Source of the DNA: Hufsiella arboris
GTDB taxonomy: Bacteria; Bacteroidota; Bacteroidia; Sphingobacteriales; Sphingobacteriaceae
NCBI RefSeq assembly: GCF_009834875.1
Contig: NZ_WVHT01000005.1
Span: forward strand, 124,001-188,000
Length of the DNA stretch: 64,000 bases
Direction: 5' to 3'
Under the pieces are notes generated by a model. That model was not told where the DNA came from. It did not search any database and saw only the letters and a program-made list of their open reading frames with translations. This document shows, in pieces, positions 35,443 through 43,995 of this stretch (position 1 is the stretch's first letter; each line of letters opens with the position of its first letter). The translations under genes were made by a program, and so were the position numbers.

Positions 35443-36491
35443 TGAATAAATTATTAATAACCGGATCATCCGGACTTATAGGATCAGAGGTATGTATCCA
35501 CTTTGCTAAACTAGGGTGGGAAGTTCATGGAATAGATAATAATCAAAGAGCTATATTTTTTGGTGAAAGCGGCGATACCAGATGGAATCAGGGTAGGCTG
35601 CAATCAGAACTCAAAAATTTCATCCATCACGAAATAGATATTCGTGATCGCAAACATGTTATAGAGCTTATAAAAACAGTACAGCCAGATGCTATTGTTC
35701 ACACAGCCGCGCAACCAAGTCATGACCGTGCTGCATCAATTCCATTCGATGATTTTGATACAAATGCGGTCGGAACTTTTAATTTACTGGAAGCTACTCG
35801 TCAATACCGGACTGATGTTCCATTTGTACATATGTCAACAAATAAAGTGTATGGCGACGCTCCTAATGAAATTGAAATGGTGGAGCTAGAAACCCGGTAT
35901 GATTATGCTGATGTAAGTTATGAAAATGGTATCCCGGAAACGTTTCGTATAGATCAAACCAAACATTCGCTTTTTGGAGCATCAAAAGTGTCTGCAGACA
36001 TATCTGTGCAGGAGTATGGTAGATATTTCAATATGCCAACTGTTTGTTTACGTGGCGGCTGTTTAACAGGTCCGAATCATTCGGGTGTAGAATTACACGG
36101 CTTTTTAAGCTATCTCGTCAAATGTAATCTTGAAGAAAAAGAGTACACAGTATTCGGCTATAAAGGCAAGCAAGTTCGGGATAACATCCACTCCTTTGAT
36201 GTAGCAAGATTTATTGAGGAGTTTATTAGCGCTCCCAGAATTGCGGAAGTTTATAATTTAGGAGGAGGCAAAGAAAATACCTGCTCAATTTTAGAAGCAT
36301 TTGATATTATTTCTGCTATTAGTGGTAAGCCTATGAAATATAAATACAATGAGGGAAATCGAATTGGAGATCATATTTGCTATTACAGTGATTTAAGAAA
36401 AATGAAATCACATTATCCAAACTGGAATATTACAAAATCGCTTAACGATACGTTCGAAGAAATCCATCAGTCATGGGTGAAAAGAAAGTAA
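35442..36491 (+). CDS. CDP-paratose 2-epimerase-like SDR
   Basis: This encodes 349 residues of an extended SDR with [15 protein letters not shown] at residues 7-21. [44 protein letters not shown] and a long C-terminal half follow. These segments are typical of proteins annotated as CDP-paratose 2-epimerase (Tyv/RfbE), which convert CDP-paratose to CDP-tyvelose, although many relatives sit in clusters without dideoxysugars. The usual catalytic Tyr-x3-Lys reads Phe178-x3-Lys182 ([10 protein letters not shown]). The presence of a CDP-dideoxyhexose operon 8 kb upstream makes a dideoxy or branched sugar substrate possible. The reaction is not settled by sequence. Confidence 0.72.
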   Translation: MNKLLITGSSGLIGSEVCIHFAKLGWEVHGIDNNQRAIFFGESGDTRWNQGRLQSELKNFIHHEIDIRDRKHVIELIKTVQPDAIVHTAAQPSHDRAASIPFDDFDTNAVGTFNLLEATRQYRTDVPFVHMSTNKVYGDAPNEIEMVELETRYDYADVSYENGIPETFRIDQTKHSLFGASKVSADISVQEYGRYFNMPTVCLRGGCLTGPNHSGVELHGFLSYLVKCNLEEKEYTVFGYKGKQVRDNIHSFDVARFIEEFISAPRIAEVYNLGGGKENTCSILEAFDIISAISGKPMKYKYNEGNRIGDHICYYSDLRKMKSHYPNWNITKSLNDTFEEIHQSWVKRK

Positions 36492-37681
36492 AAGTTTATG
36501 TCGCGAGCAGCGTAGGTATAGATTACTTCTTCTTCTTATGCAAAACAATTGAAAGGGGGGGATATGAGGTGGAGCCTCTATATCTTATATCTGAGGTGAC
36601 TTATCGAAAGCTCGCTAAATCGTCAAGTTTCAAAAAAATTTGGTTAAGGATCCAAATGTACTTTTTGTATCCGTTTTACCTTATTTATAAAGGATTAATA
36701 GGAAAACGTAATAGTGTTTTTGTAGTTTCCAGCAATACATTTTATGCACCTTATTTGGTAAAAAAGATTGTAGGCCTGAAAGGGGATAAAGTCATTCACA
36801 TGTTATATGATCTTTATCCTGATGCAATTGAAATAGCAGGTGCAATAAAAGTAGATTCTATTGCTTCTAAAGTTATTGGTAAAATTACTAAGCTTAACCA
36901 AGCTCAATGTGATGCAACTATATACCTTGGGAAGTTTTTAAAAGAGCATGCTGAAAAGCGATGGTTAACTGCAAAAACTTCAAAAATAATCGATATTTCA
37001 ACAGACCTAACCTTGTATACATCTGACTTTGTACCCGAACTCGATACTAAGAAACTGATTATTCATTATGGTGGACAACTAGGGTATCTTCATGATGCAG
37101 TATCTATTATAGAGTCTGTTAAATATATATACCAATCTGACATTTCTGATTTTGTCGAATTTAACTTTTATGTAAGTGGCGCTCAGGCAGATATGCTGGC
37201 AGATAGCTTAAGGGAGTATCCGATAAAAGTCATATCTGCTGTACCGAGCAGTCAATGGAGAGAAGATATTCGTAATTTTCATATAGGCTTAGTTTCCTTA
37301 AGTCCGGGTGGTGCTAGTGTATGTCTTCCAAGCAAGACTTATGGTATGATGGCCGGCGGCATGGCTATATTGGCTATTTGCCCTGAATGGTCCGATCTGG
37401 CGGCATTAGTTAAAGGTTTAGAGGCTGGCTGGGTAGTTAATAATTCTCCATTCAATAGCAAAGAAGAGTTAAACCTTAACTATCTGCAGAGCATTATAGA
37501 AGAAAGACCTTATAAAGAAATATCAAGTGATTTTTACAACTGTGTAAAAAATCTTTTAAATGACAATGATCTTCTGAAGCAAAGAAGGAAGAATGCCTTT
37601 TATATGATTAGAGAAAATTACAATATAGATAACTTGGGCAAAAAGTGGAAAAAGGTGATTCAAGATGTTGTTGAAAAATAA
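36473..37681 (+). CDS. GT4-type glycosyltransferase
   Basis: This encodes 402 residues. The N-terminal half ([29 protein letters not shown], split by a hydrophobic stretch near residues 58-75) and the C-terminal half ([19 protein letters not shown], then [24 protein letters not shown]) fit a GT-B enzyme of the GT4 type. The [14 protein letters not shown] segment aligns with the donor-binding region of WbuB/WcaI-like transferases. It overlaps the previous gene by 19 bases and the next by 17. Donor and acceptor are unknown. Its place next to the WbpV/WbpL-like genes suggests an early sugar of the repeat unit. Confidence 0.75.
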   Translation: MGEKKVKVYVASSVGIDYFFFLCKTIERGGYEVEPLYLISEVTYRKLAKSSSFKKIWLRIQMYFLYPFYLIYKGLIGKRNSVFVVSSNTFYAPYLVKKIVGLKGDKVIHMLYDLYPDAIEIAGAIKVDSIASKVIGKITKLNQAQCDATIYLGKFLKEHAEKRWLTAKTSKIIDISTDLTLYTSDFVPELDTKKLIIHYGGQLGYLHDAVSIIESVKYIYQSDISDFVEFNFYVSGAQADMLADSLREYPIKVISAVPSSQWREDIRNFHIGLVSLSPGGASVCLPSKTYGMMAGGMAILAICPEWSDLAALVKGLEAGWVVNNSPFNSKEELNLNYLQSIIEERPYKEISSDFYNCVKNLLNDNDLLKQRRKNAFYMIRENYNIDNLGKKWKKVIQDVVEK

Positions 37682-38576
37682 GGTAATTATATCTGGCTCT
37701 TCGGGGTTTGTCGGTCAAAATTTAATTGCCTATCTTAGAGATGCTTTCATTGAAACCGTTCTTCCTTCCAGAAAGGAATTATACGGACTACCAGCTGAGT
37801 TTTTTTCACGTTCAGCAGCTATCATTCATCTCGCCGGCAAAGCCCATGACCTGAAAAATACATCTGAGCCTGATGAATATTATAAGGTAAACTACGATTT
37901 AACCAAAAAACTATATGACACCTTTCTCCAATCAGAAGCGACTAAATTCATTTTTATAAGTTCTGTAAAAGCAGCCGCTGATAAAGTCGATGGTATTCTT
38001 ACAGAAGATTTTATTCCAAGTCCTGAAACCCATTACGGCAAATCAAAATTTATAGCTGAGGAATATATTCAATCGCAGCCTTTACCAGAGGGCAAATCTT
38101 ATTATATTCTGCGTCCCTGTATGATTCATGGGCCGGGAAACAAAGGCAATTTGAACCTGCTTTTTAAATTTATTTCAAAAGGTATTCCCTATCCCTTAAC
38201 AGCATTTGACAATAAGCGATCATTTTTGAGTATTGATAACCTCTGTTTTATTATAAAAGAGATCTTGGAGCGCGATGACATTCCATCGGGAATATATAAT
38301 GTGGCAGATGACGAATCCCTGTCAACAAACGAATTAATCTCAATAATTGCAGAAGGTGCGGAATTAAAACCAAGATTGTTGAACATTAATAAGCGGATCA
38401 TCCTAGGGCTGGCAAAGCTTGGAGATCTAATGGGCATGCCCTTAAACTCTGAAAAACTGCAAAAGCTCACTGAGAATTATGTGGTAGACAATTCAAAAAT
38501 TAAATCAGTCTTAGGAATGGAGCTGCCGGTAACTGCCCGTAAAGGCATTTTAAAAACAATCCGCTCTTTCCGCTAA
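37665..38576 (+). CDS. WbpV-like SDR (UDP-4-keto-6-deoxy-HexNAc reductase or 4-epimerase)
   Basis: This encodes 303 residues. Rossmann loop ISGSSGFVGQNLIAYL, IHLAGKAHDLKN, ISSVKAAADK and the catalytic HYGKSKFIAEEYI (Tyr-x3-Lys) are seen, followed by RPCMIHGPGNKGN and the C-terminal FLSIDNLC. The HLAGKAHD and SSVKAxG patterns are those of WbpV/Gne-type enzymes near WecA/WbpL genes. In Pseudomonas, WbpV acts with WbpM to make UDP-D-FucNAc or UDP-D-QuiNAc. Here wbpL- and wbpM-like genes follow directly, so the same pathway is inferred. Confidence 0.8.
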   Translation: MLLKNKVIISGSSGFVGQNLIAYLRDAFIETVLPSRKELYGLPAEFFSRSAAIIHLAGKAHDLKNTSEPDEYYKVNYDLTKKLYDTFLQSEATKFIFISSVKAAADKVDGILTEDFIPSPETHYGKSKFIAEEYIQSQPLPEGKSYYILRPCMIHGPGNKGNLNLLFKFISKGIPYPLTAFDNKRSFLSIDNLCFIIKEILERDDIPSGIYNVADDESLSTNELISIIAEGAELKPRLLNINKRIILGLAKLGDLMGMPLNSEKLQKLTENYVVDNSKIKSVLGMELPVTARKGILKTIRSFR

Positions 38577-38581
38577 GATAT

Positions 38582-38589
38582 TATCTTTG
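38582..38589 (+). promoter_or_regulatory. Candidate -7 element before the WbpL-like gene
   Basis: TATCTTTG matches TAnnTTTG and is only four bases from the ATG at 38594, which would give a nearly leaderless transcript. No -33 TTTG is seen at the expected spacing. Confidence 0.4.
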
Positions 38590-38593
38590 CCGC

Positions 38594-39571
38594 ATGATCT
38601 ACGGCATCTACCTTATTTTGTTTTTTATACTTGAGTTAGCTTATTTTCGAATAGCGGACCGTTATAATATCATTGATAAACCCAATCACAGAAGTTCACA
38701 TACTAAACTGACAATCCGGGGAGGAGGGATCATATTTCCTTTAGCAATAATTTTGTGGTTCGGAATTTCGGGGTTTAGTTACCCGTATTTTGCGTTAGGG
38801 TTGTTTCTGGTTAGCCTGGTAAGTTTTATTGATGATTTTAAGGAATTAAAACCAGGGATACGTACTTTCATTCAATTTGCATCTGTTTCGTTGATGCTTA
38901 TGCAGCTGCCGTTGTCGCTTGCCTGGTACTGGTATCTGCCCATTCTTGTCCTGGTGATAGCGACTATCAACGCCTATAATTTTATGGACGGCATTAATGG
39001 CATCACCGGCGGTTACAGTTTAATTGCGTTATTAAGCTTATTGTATATTAATCATTACGTTGCAGAATTTACAGATTATCAGTTAATAGTATTAGTTATT
39101 CTGTCAGTATTGGTATTTAACTTTTTCAATTTCAGAAGAAAAGCCAAATGTTTTGCCGGAGACGTGGGAAGCGTAAGCGTTGCATTTATAATCATTTTTT
39201 TTACGCTGCAGCTTATTACTAAAACGGGCAATTTCCTGTATATTCTTTTACTTTTAGTATATGGGCTCGACGCGGTTACAACCGTTTTATTCAGATTGTC
39301 TCGTAATGAAAAAATTACAGAAGCTCATCGTTCACATTTTTATCAATTTCTTGCGAACAGTAAACGCTGGCCTCATCTGCTCGTTGCGGCACTTTACAGC
39401 GTAATGCAACTACTCGTTAACTGCATGGTAATAAGCCTGTCTCTCTCGAATTCAAATAATATTTGGCTTACAGTTTCAGTTACTGTCCTAAGCGGTATCG
39501 CATTCATTCTCATCAGAATCACTCTTGAGGGAAAACAAATCTTACAGAAAGAAGTTATCAAGGTAAAATAG
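38594..39571 (+). CDS. WecA/WbpL-type polyprenyl-phosphate N-acetylhexosamine-1-phosphate transferase
   Basis: This encodes 325 residues with about ten to eleven membrane helices. Cytoplasmic motifs of the MraY/WecA family appear in order: NHRSSHTKLTIRGGGI, VSFIDDFKELKPGIR (the Asp-Asp pair), NAYNFMDGINGITGG, CFAGDVGSVSVAF and AHRSHFYQ. It transfers a HexNAc-1-phosphate to undecaprenyl phosphate and so starts the repeat unit of system A. As in Pseudomonas O-antigen loci, it sits between WbpV-like and WbpM-like genes, which suggests FucNAc or QuiNAc as first sugar. The NHRSSHTxxTxRGGG opening is closer to WbpL than to WecA. Confidence 0.9.
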   Translation: MIYGIYLILFFILELAYFRIADRYNIIDKPNHRSSHTKLTIRGGGIIFPLAIILWFGISGFSYPYFALGLFLVSLVSFIDDFKELKPGIRTFIQFASVSLMLMQLPLSLAWYWYLPILVLVIATINAYNFMDGINGITGGYSLIALLSLLYINHYVAEFTDYQLIVLVILSVLVFNFFNFRRKAKCFAGDVGSVSVAFIIIFFTLQLITKTGNFLYILLLLVYGLDAVTTVLFRLSRNEKITEAHRSHFYQFLANSKRWPHLLVAALYSVMQLLVNCMVISLSLSNSNNIWLTVSVTVLSGIAFILIRITLEGKQILQKEVIKVK

Positions 39572-39628
39572 ATTAACGGTGAGTTTGGGCATTATCGTAA
39601 GATTCTCTTAAAAAAGATAGAAAACTTT

Positions 39629-39636
39629 TATATTTG
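39629..39636 (+). promoter_or_regulatory. Candidate -7 element of the WbpM-like gene
   Basis: TATATTTG matches TAnnTTTG, 29 bases before the ATG at 39666, in the 94-base gap between the transferase and the dehydratase gene. Confidence 0.45.
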
Positions 39637-39665
39637 CTCTATATCTATTATGAACTTATAGGAAA

Positions 39666-41612
39666 ATGTTTACCCGAATCAACATTGTCCCTCGTTGGAT
39701 CATCTTCTGCATAGACCTTAGCATTTGTGCCTTTTCCCTGATTTTTGCTTATTTTATCCGCTATAACCTCGAGGCCTCGCAGATCAATCTGAATGAGTTA
39801 AGCCAGAACCTCCTGATATTTACTTTAATTAACAGTGCCGTTTTTTTTGGTTTAAAAACCTATGCCGGGATCGTTAGGTATACTAGTGCCCAGGACTCAT
39901 TTCGAATTTTATATAGCATTGCGATCAGTAATTCGTTCTTTATTATCTGCAATCTTTTCCTTTTAGCTTTTAACCGGCAGATCATTATTTCCAACGTCGT
40001 CGTGATTATTACCGGGTTATGCAGTTTTCTGTTCCTCATCACTTACCGGGTGTTGGTTAAATATTTCTTCATGTACATTAAAAACCTCCGCCTGGATAAA
40101 CGGAAAGTGATTATATATGGCGCCGGAGAAACAGGTATTGCATTGAAGCGTACTTTGGATCATGAAGACCGTGTAAATATGAACGTTCTGGCTTTTATCG
40201 ATGATGATGAGCGGAAGAGTGGAAAGGTAATCGATGGGGTGAAAATTTTTCATTCATCCAATTTGCGAAACCTTGTTGGTCAAAATGCCGTTCATGACTT
40301 GCTGATAGCCGCCAACATAGGACCGGAAAAAAAGAACCGGATCGTAGATTTTTGTCTGGAAAATGATATTAAGATTTCCACCTTGCCGCCTGTACCAGCC
40401 TGGGTTAACGGACACATTCATACAAACCAGATCCAGGATATTAAGATCGAGGATCTTCTCGAACGTGAACCGATAGAAATTCACAACGATGTAATCGGCG
40501 AACAGATTAAAGGTAAGCGGGTGCTTGTTACCGGCGCGGCCGGGTCTATCGGAAGCGAAATCGTTCGGCAGCTTACGCGTTTCGCACCGCAGATGATCAT
40601 TTTGAACGACCAGTCTGAGTCGCCGCTTCACGAACTTCAGCTTGAGTTACAGGATAATAATCTTACAAACGTTTTCCATACGTTTATCGGTGATGTGCGT
40701 GATAAGTTCCGGATGGAATTACTGTTTAAGACCTTCGCACCTCACTATGTATATCATGCTGCTGCATACAAGCATGTCCCGATGATGGAGAATAATCCGG
40801 CAGAAGCGATTCGCACGAACGTGATGGGTACGCAAATTATGGCAGACCTGGCGGTTAAATACGGCGTCAGGAAATTTGTAATGATCTCGACAGATAAAGC
40901 GGTCAATCCGACTAATGTTATGGGTGCTTCCAAGCGTATCGCGGAGATTTATGTGCAGTCACTTTACAATTCTTTCAAGTATGCGAATGTTCGATATACC
41001 AATGGTTTAAGCCACTTAAACGGACAGAAAGACCAGCAGGTAACCAAATTTATTACGACACGTTTTGGGAATGTTCTTGGTTCAAACGGCTCTGTTATTC
41101 CCCGTTTTAAGCAACAGATTCAAAGCGGGGGACCGATTACAGTAACACATCCCGAAATTACACGATACTTTATGACCATTCCAGAGGCTTGCCGCCTGGT
41201 GCTGGAAGCAGGATCAATGGGCAACGGTGGTGAAATATTTGTATTTGACATGGGTAAATCTGTCAAGATCTTTGAACTTGCTAAAAAAATGGTACGCCTA
41301 TCGGGATTAATTCCAAACCAGGATATCAAAATTGAATTCAGTGGCCTTCGTCCCGGTGAAAAACTTTATGAGGAATTATTGAACGACCTGGAAAATACCA
41401 TGCCTACCCATCATGAAAAGATTATGGTAGCCCGGACGAGAGAATATCATTTCGAAAGTGTCAACGCGAAAATTGAAGCACTTATCAAGCTAAGCTGTGA
41501 ATATAATGACCGTGAAGTGGTTATTAAAATGAAGGAACTGGTTCCTGAATTTATCAGTAAGAATTCAGTTTATGAAGAATTGGATCATAACACGATAGCG
41601 ATAGTTTCCTGA
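39666..41612 (+). CDS. WbpM/CapD-like UDP-GlcNAc 4,6-dehydratase
   Basis: This encodes 648 residues. Four N-terminal membrane helices (about residues 10-145) are followed by a first nucleotide-binding domain (VIIYGAGETGIALKR). The catalytic SDR domain then carries VLVTGAAGSIGSEIVRQL, VYHAAAYKHVPMMENNP, ISTDKAVNPTNVMGASKR, TRFGNVLGSNGSVIP and FSGLRPGEKLYEELL. The catalytic triad has Met in place of Tyr (MGASK), as known for WbpM. It makes UDP-4-keto-6-deoxy-GlcNAc, which the WbpV-like reductase can turn into UDP-FucNAc or UDP-QuiNAc. GC content is visibly higher here than in the preceding glycosyltransferase genes. Confidence 0.94.
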   Translation: MFTRINIVPRWIIFCIDLSICAFSLIFAYFIRYNLEASQINLNELSQNLLIFTLINSAVFFGLKTYAGIVRYTSAQDSFRILYSIAISNSFFIICNLFLLAFNRQIIISNVVVIITGLCSFLFLITYRVLVKYFFMYIKNLRLDKRKVIIYGAGETGIALKRTLDHEDRVNMNVLAFIDDDERKSGKVIDGVKIFHSSNLRNLVGQNAVHDLLIAANIGPEKKNRIVDFCLENDIKISTLPPVPAWVNGHIHTNQIQDIKIEDLLEREPIEIHNDVIGEQIKGKRVLVTGAAGSIGSEIVRQLTRFAPQMIILNDQSESPLHELQLELQDNNLTNVFHTFIGDVRDKFRMELLFKTFAPHYVYHAAAYKHVPMMENNPAEAIRTNVMGTQIMADLAVKYGVRKFVMISTDKAVNPTNVMGASKRIAEIYVQSLYNSFKYANVRYTNGLSHLNGQKDQQVTKFITTRFGNVLGSNGSVIPRFKQQIQSGGPITVTHPEITRYFMTIPEACRLVLEAGSMGNGGEIFVFDMGKSVKIFELAKKMVRLSGLIPNQDIKIEFSGLRPGEKLYEELLNDLENTMPTHHEKIMVARTREYHFESVNAKIEALIKLSCEYNDREVVIKMKELVPEFISKNSVYEELDHNTIAIVS

Positions 41613-41620
41613 TTTAAAAC

Positions 41621-42277
41621 ATGCATTATTTTATAAGATTAATATTTTTCCTCGTTTTTGTATTAACGATACCTTCCTGTACGAAAGACCTGGCTACTCA
41701 AGAGACTGTATATGAAAATGATTTCGATAAGGGCAGTCTTAACGCAATAGTTAATGGACGAATAGATACCTATAATGGCTCCAAGGTATTGGGGCGTTAC
41801 GAGGAAAGCGGGTTTAACCTGGTGCTTTCAGATCTTCCCAAGCATGATATGATCCGCGTAAGTTTCGACCTGTACATTCATGATTCATGGAACGGAAACG
41901 CGCCCGCGCCTTTTGGCCCTGATATATGGATCATGGACATGGATAATGCAAATTATATTTATACTACATTTGCCAATACCAATCAAACTGATACGGCGGG
42001 CGTACGTCAGTCCTTTCCTAAAACCTATTTACCTTTTGCAGGCAATCTTCCCTATACAAATGCAATCGATAAAACCCTTGACGGAGTTTGCTCATTACAG
42101 GGCGTAAGTGGCGGGACAGCTGTTTACAGAATTGAAAAGTCGATCTATCATACACAAAACTCCTTTACACTAGGTTGCTACGGTCAGTTAGAGCATGCGG
42201 ACGCGTCGGATAAAAAATGCGATGCGAGCTGGTCTGTCGACAATTTAAGAGTCAAAACTGTCGTATATAAAAATTAA
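41621..42277 (+). CDS. Lipoprotein of unknown function next to a Wzi-like gene
   Basis: This encodes 218 residues. A hydrophobic signal ends in a lipobox (TIPSC, Cys about residue 21), so it should be lipid-anchored. The rest looks all-beta and aromatic: YENDFDKGSLNAIVNGRID, IRVSFDLYIHDSWNG, GPDIWIMDMDNANYIYTTF, and a closing SWSVDNLRVKTV. The DFDxGS opening and the DNLRVKT ending resemble concanavalin-like jellyroll domains that bind carbohydrate, but no family was recognised with certainty. Two cysteines near the end (LGCYG, KKCDAS) could form a disulfide. It starts nine bases after wbpM and ends nine before the Wzi-like gene, so an envelope or polysaccharide-binding role is inferred. Confidence 0.65.
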   Translation: MHYFIRLIFFLVFVLTIPSCTKDLATQETVYENDFDKGSLNAIVNGRIDTYNGSKVLGRYEESGFNLVLSDLPKHDMIRVSFDLYIHDSWNGNAPAPFGPDIWIMDMDNANYIYTTFANTNQTDTAGVRQSFPKTYLPFAGNLPYTNAIDKTLDGVCSLQGVSGGTAVYRIEKSIYHTQNSFTLGCYGQLEHADASDKKCDASWSVDNLRVKTVVYKN

Positions 42278-42285
42278 CGAACTTC

Positions 42286-43995
42286 ATGAGGAATCTCCGT
42301 TACCCGATTTGTTTATTGTTTTTTTTTGCCAGCTGCCGGCTGTTCGCTCAATCGTTGCCGGTAGGCACTCCTTTGCTTGAAGATTATTTAAGAAGACAGC
42401 AGCTTCTGAATGAAGTTGATTCATCCTTATCTTTCAGTGTGCGGCCGTTGTTCCAGTCTGATATCAAAGGGCTAAACGATGTTTACCAGGACAGTATCCT
42501 GAAAGATAATACTTTTTTAAAATTCAATGGATCTGCGTCATTCGATAGTGGCCGTGGAGTTATCAAATTGCTTCCGCTGAACTGGCAACAGCAATATAAT
42601 TCAAATTATCCGTACGGGTGGAATGATGGTTCGATGATTCCTGCAGCCGGTTACCAGACGGTTGTGAGCGGCGGATTTTTCGCGAAATACGGACCTTTAA
42701 GTGTTCAGTTGCGGCCAGAGTTTGTTTGGGCGCAGAATCAATATTTTGAGGGATTTCCCAATGAGCATTATGATGAGATTTGGGCCGCATATTATAGTAC
42801 AACATTAAATGTTATTGATAACCCGGAGCGCTTCGGAACCTCATCCTATAGTAAAGCGAACTGGGGACAGAGCAGTGTTCGGTTAACATTTGATCCTGTT
42901 TCTTTAGGCATATCTAACGAAAACCTATGGTGGGGTCCGGGTGTACGAAATTCTCTCTTAATGAGTAATAACGCGGCCGGATTTAAACATATAACATTAA
43001 ACACCAGTAAGCCGATCAGGTCATATATTGGTTCGTTTGAGGGGCAAATCGTAGCAGGTAAACTGGAGAACTCAGGAATGTTCCCGCCAGAAATCAACAG
43101 GGTGTTTAACGGTTCGGTACTTTACCAGCCTAAGCGTGATGAATGGCGTTATTTTACCGGATATGTTTTTACCTACCAGCCTAAATGGGTTCCGGGATTG
43201 ACTTTGGGAATGACCAGGGCTTTCCAAATGTATCATAGTGACGTACATGGTTTCGGTGATTATTTTCCCCTTTTCCAAGCGTTTCAAAAGATCGATACCG
43301 ACGAGTATAATAAAGAGCGCGACCAGCTGACCTCGTTATTTTTCAGATGGCTGTGGACAGATGCCAAGGCCGAGATTTACGCTGAATACGGCAGGAACGA
43401 CCATGCAGAAGATTTCAGGGACTTCATACTTGAGCCTGATCATACGCGTGCCTATCTTTTAGGTTTCAGAAAAGCTATTCCTTTAAATAAACACAAGGAT
43501 GAGTATATACTTACCAGCGTTGAACTTACCCAGATGGACCAGTCGGCTAACCGGACTATCCGGGATGGGGGAGCCTGGTATGTTCATAGCCAGATCAGGC
43601 AGGGCTATACAAACCAGGGACAGGTTTTGGGTGCGGGCATCGGGCCTGGCGGAAATCTTCAATCAGTTGACGTAAGCTGGTTTAGCGGCTTAAAACATTT
43701 AGGTGTACAATTTGAACGGTACCTGCATAATAACGATTTTTATTATTACGCTTATTCCACTTATTCCCCTTACTCCAAAACAAATGACCCACGCCGGCAT
43801 TGGGTCGATCTGAACTACTCCGTTTATGGCGAATGGAATTTTAAGAATCTATTATTGAACGCTAAGTTAACGGCGGTTCATTCACTCAATTACGAATGGT
43901 TTTTATACGACCGGCCGGAAGAGTATAGTTTTTTTAAATCAGGTTGGGATTCTCATAACTTTGCTGCACAATTAGGTGTATCATACAGGTTTTAA
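42286..43995 (+). CDS. Capsule assembly Wzi-family outer-membrane protein
   Basis: This encodes 569 residues with a signal peptide ending at FAQ (about residue 22). The mature protein is rich in aromatic beta strands and contains LGISNENLWWGPGVRNSLL followed by MSNNAAGFKHI, the signature of the Wzi family, and ends in a terminal aromatic strand (LGVSYRF). Wzi proteins are barrels that help attach capsule polysaccharide to the cell surface. It lies between an unknown lipoprotein and a Wzx gene; its stop overlaps the Wzx ATG by one base. Two more proteins with a related signature are encoded at 49841-51496 and 62060-63664. Confidence 0.88.
   Translation: MRNLRYPICLLFFFASCRLFAQSLPVGTPLLEDYLRRQQLLNEVDSSLSFSVRPLFQSDIKGLNDVYQDSILKDNTFLKFNGSASFDSGRGVIKLLPLNWQQQYNSNYPYGWNDGSMIPAAGYQTVVSGGFFAKYGPLSVQLRPEFVWAQNQYFEGFPNEHYDEIWAAYYSTTLNVIDNPERFGTSSYSKANWGQSSVRLTFDPVSLGISNENLWWGPGVRNSLLMSNNAAGFKHITLNTSKPIRSYIGSFEGQIVAGKLENSGMFPPEINRVFNGSVLYQPKRDEWRYFTGYVFTYQPKWVPGLTLGMTRAFQMYHSDVHGFGDYFPLFQAFQKIDTDEYNKERDQLTSLFFRWLWTDAKAEIYAEYGRNDHAEDFRDFILEPDHTRAYLLGFRKAIPLNKHKDEYILTSVELTQMDQSANRTIRDGGAWYVHSQIRQGYTNQGQVLGAGIGPGGNLQSVDVSWFSGLKHLGVQFERYLHNNDFYYYAYSTYSPYSKTNDPRRHWVDLNYSVYGEWNFKNLLLNAKLTAVHSLNYEWFLYDRPEEYSFFKSGWDSHNFAAQLGVSYRF

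Noticed and set aside
40254-40631. 125-codon minus-strand frame inside the WbpM-like gene
   Set aside because: Antisense shadow of a well-supported gene with low-complexity content.
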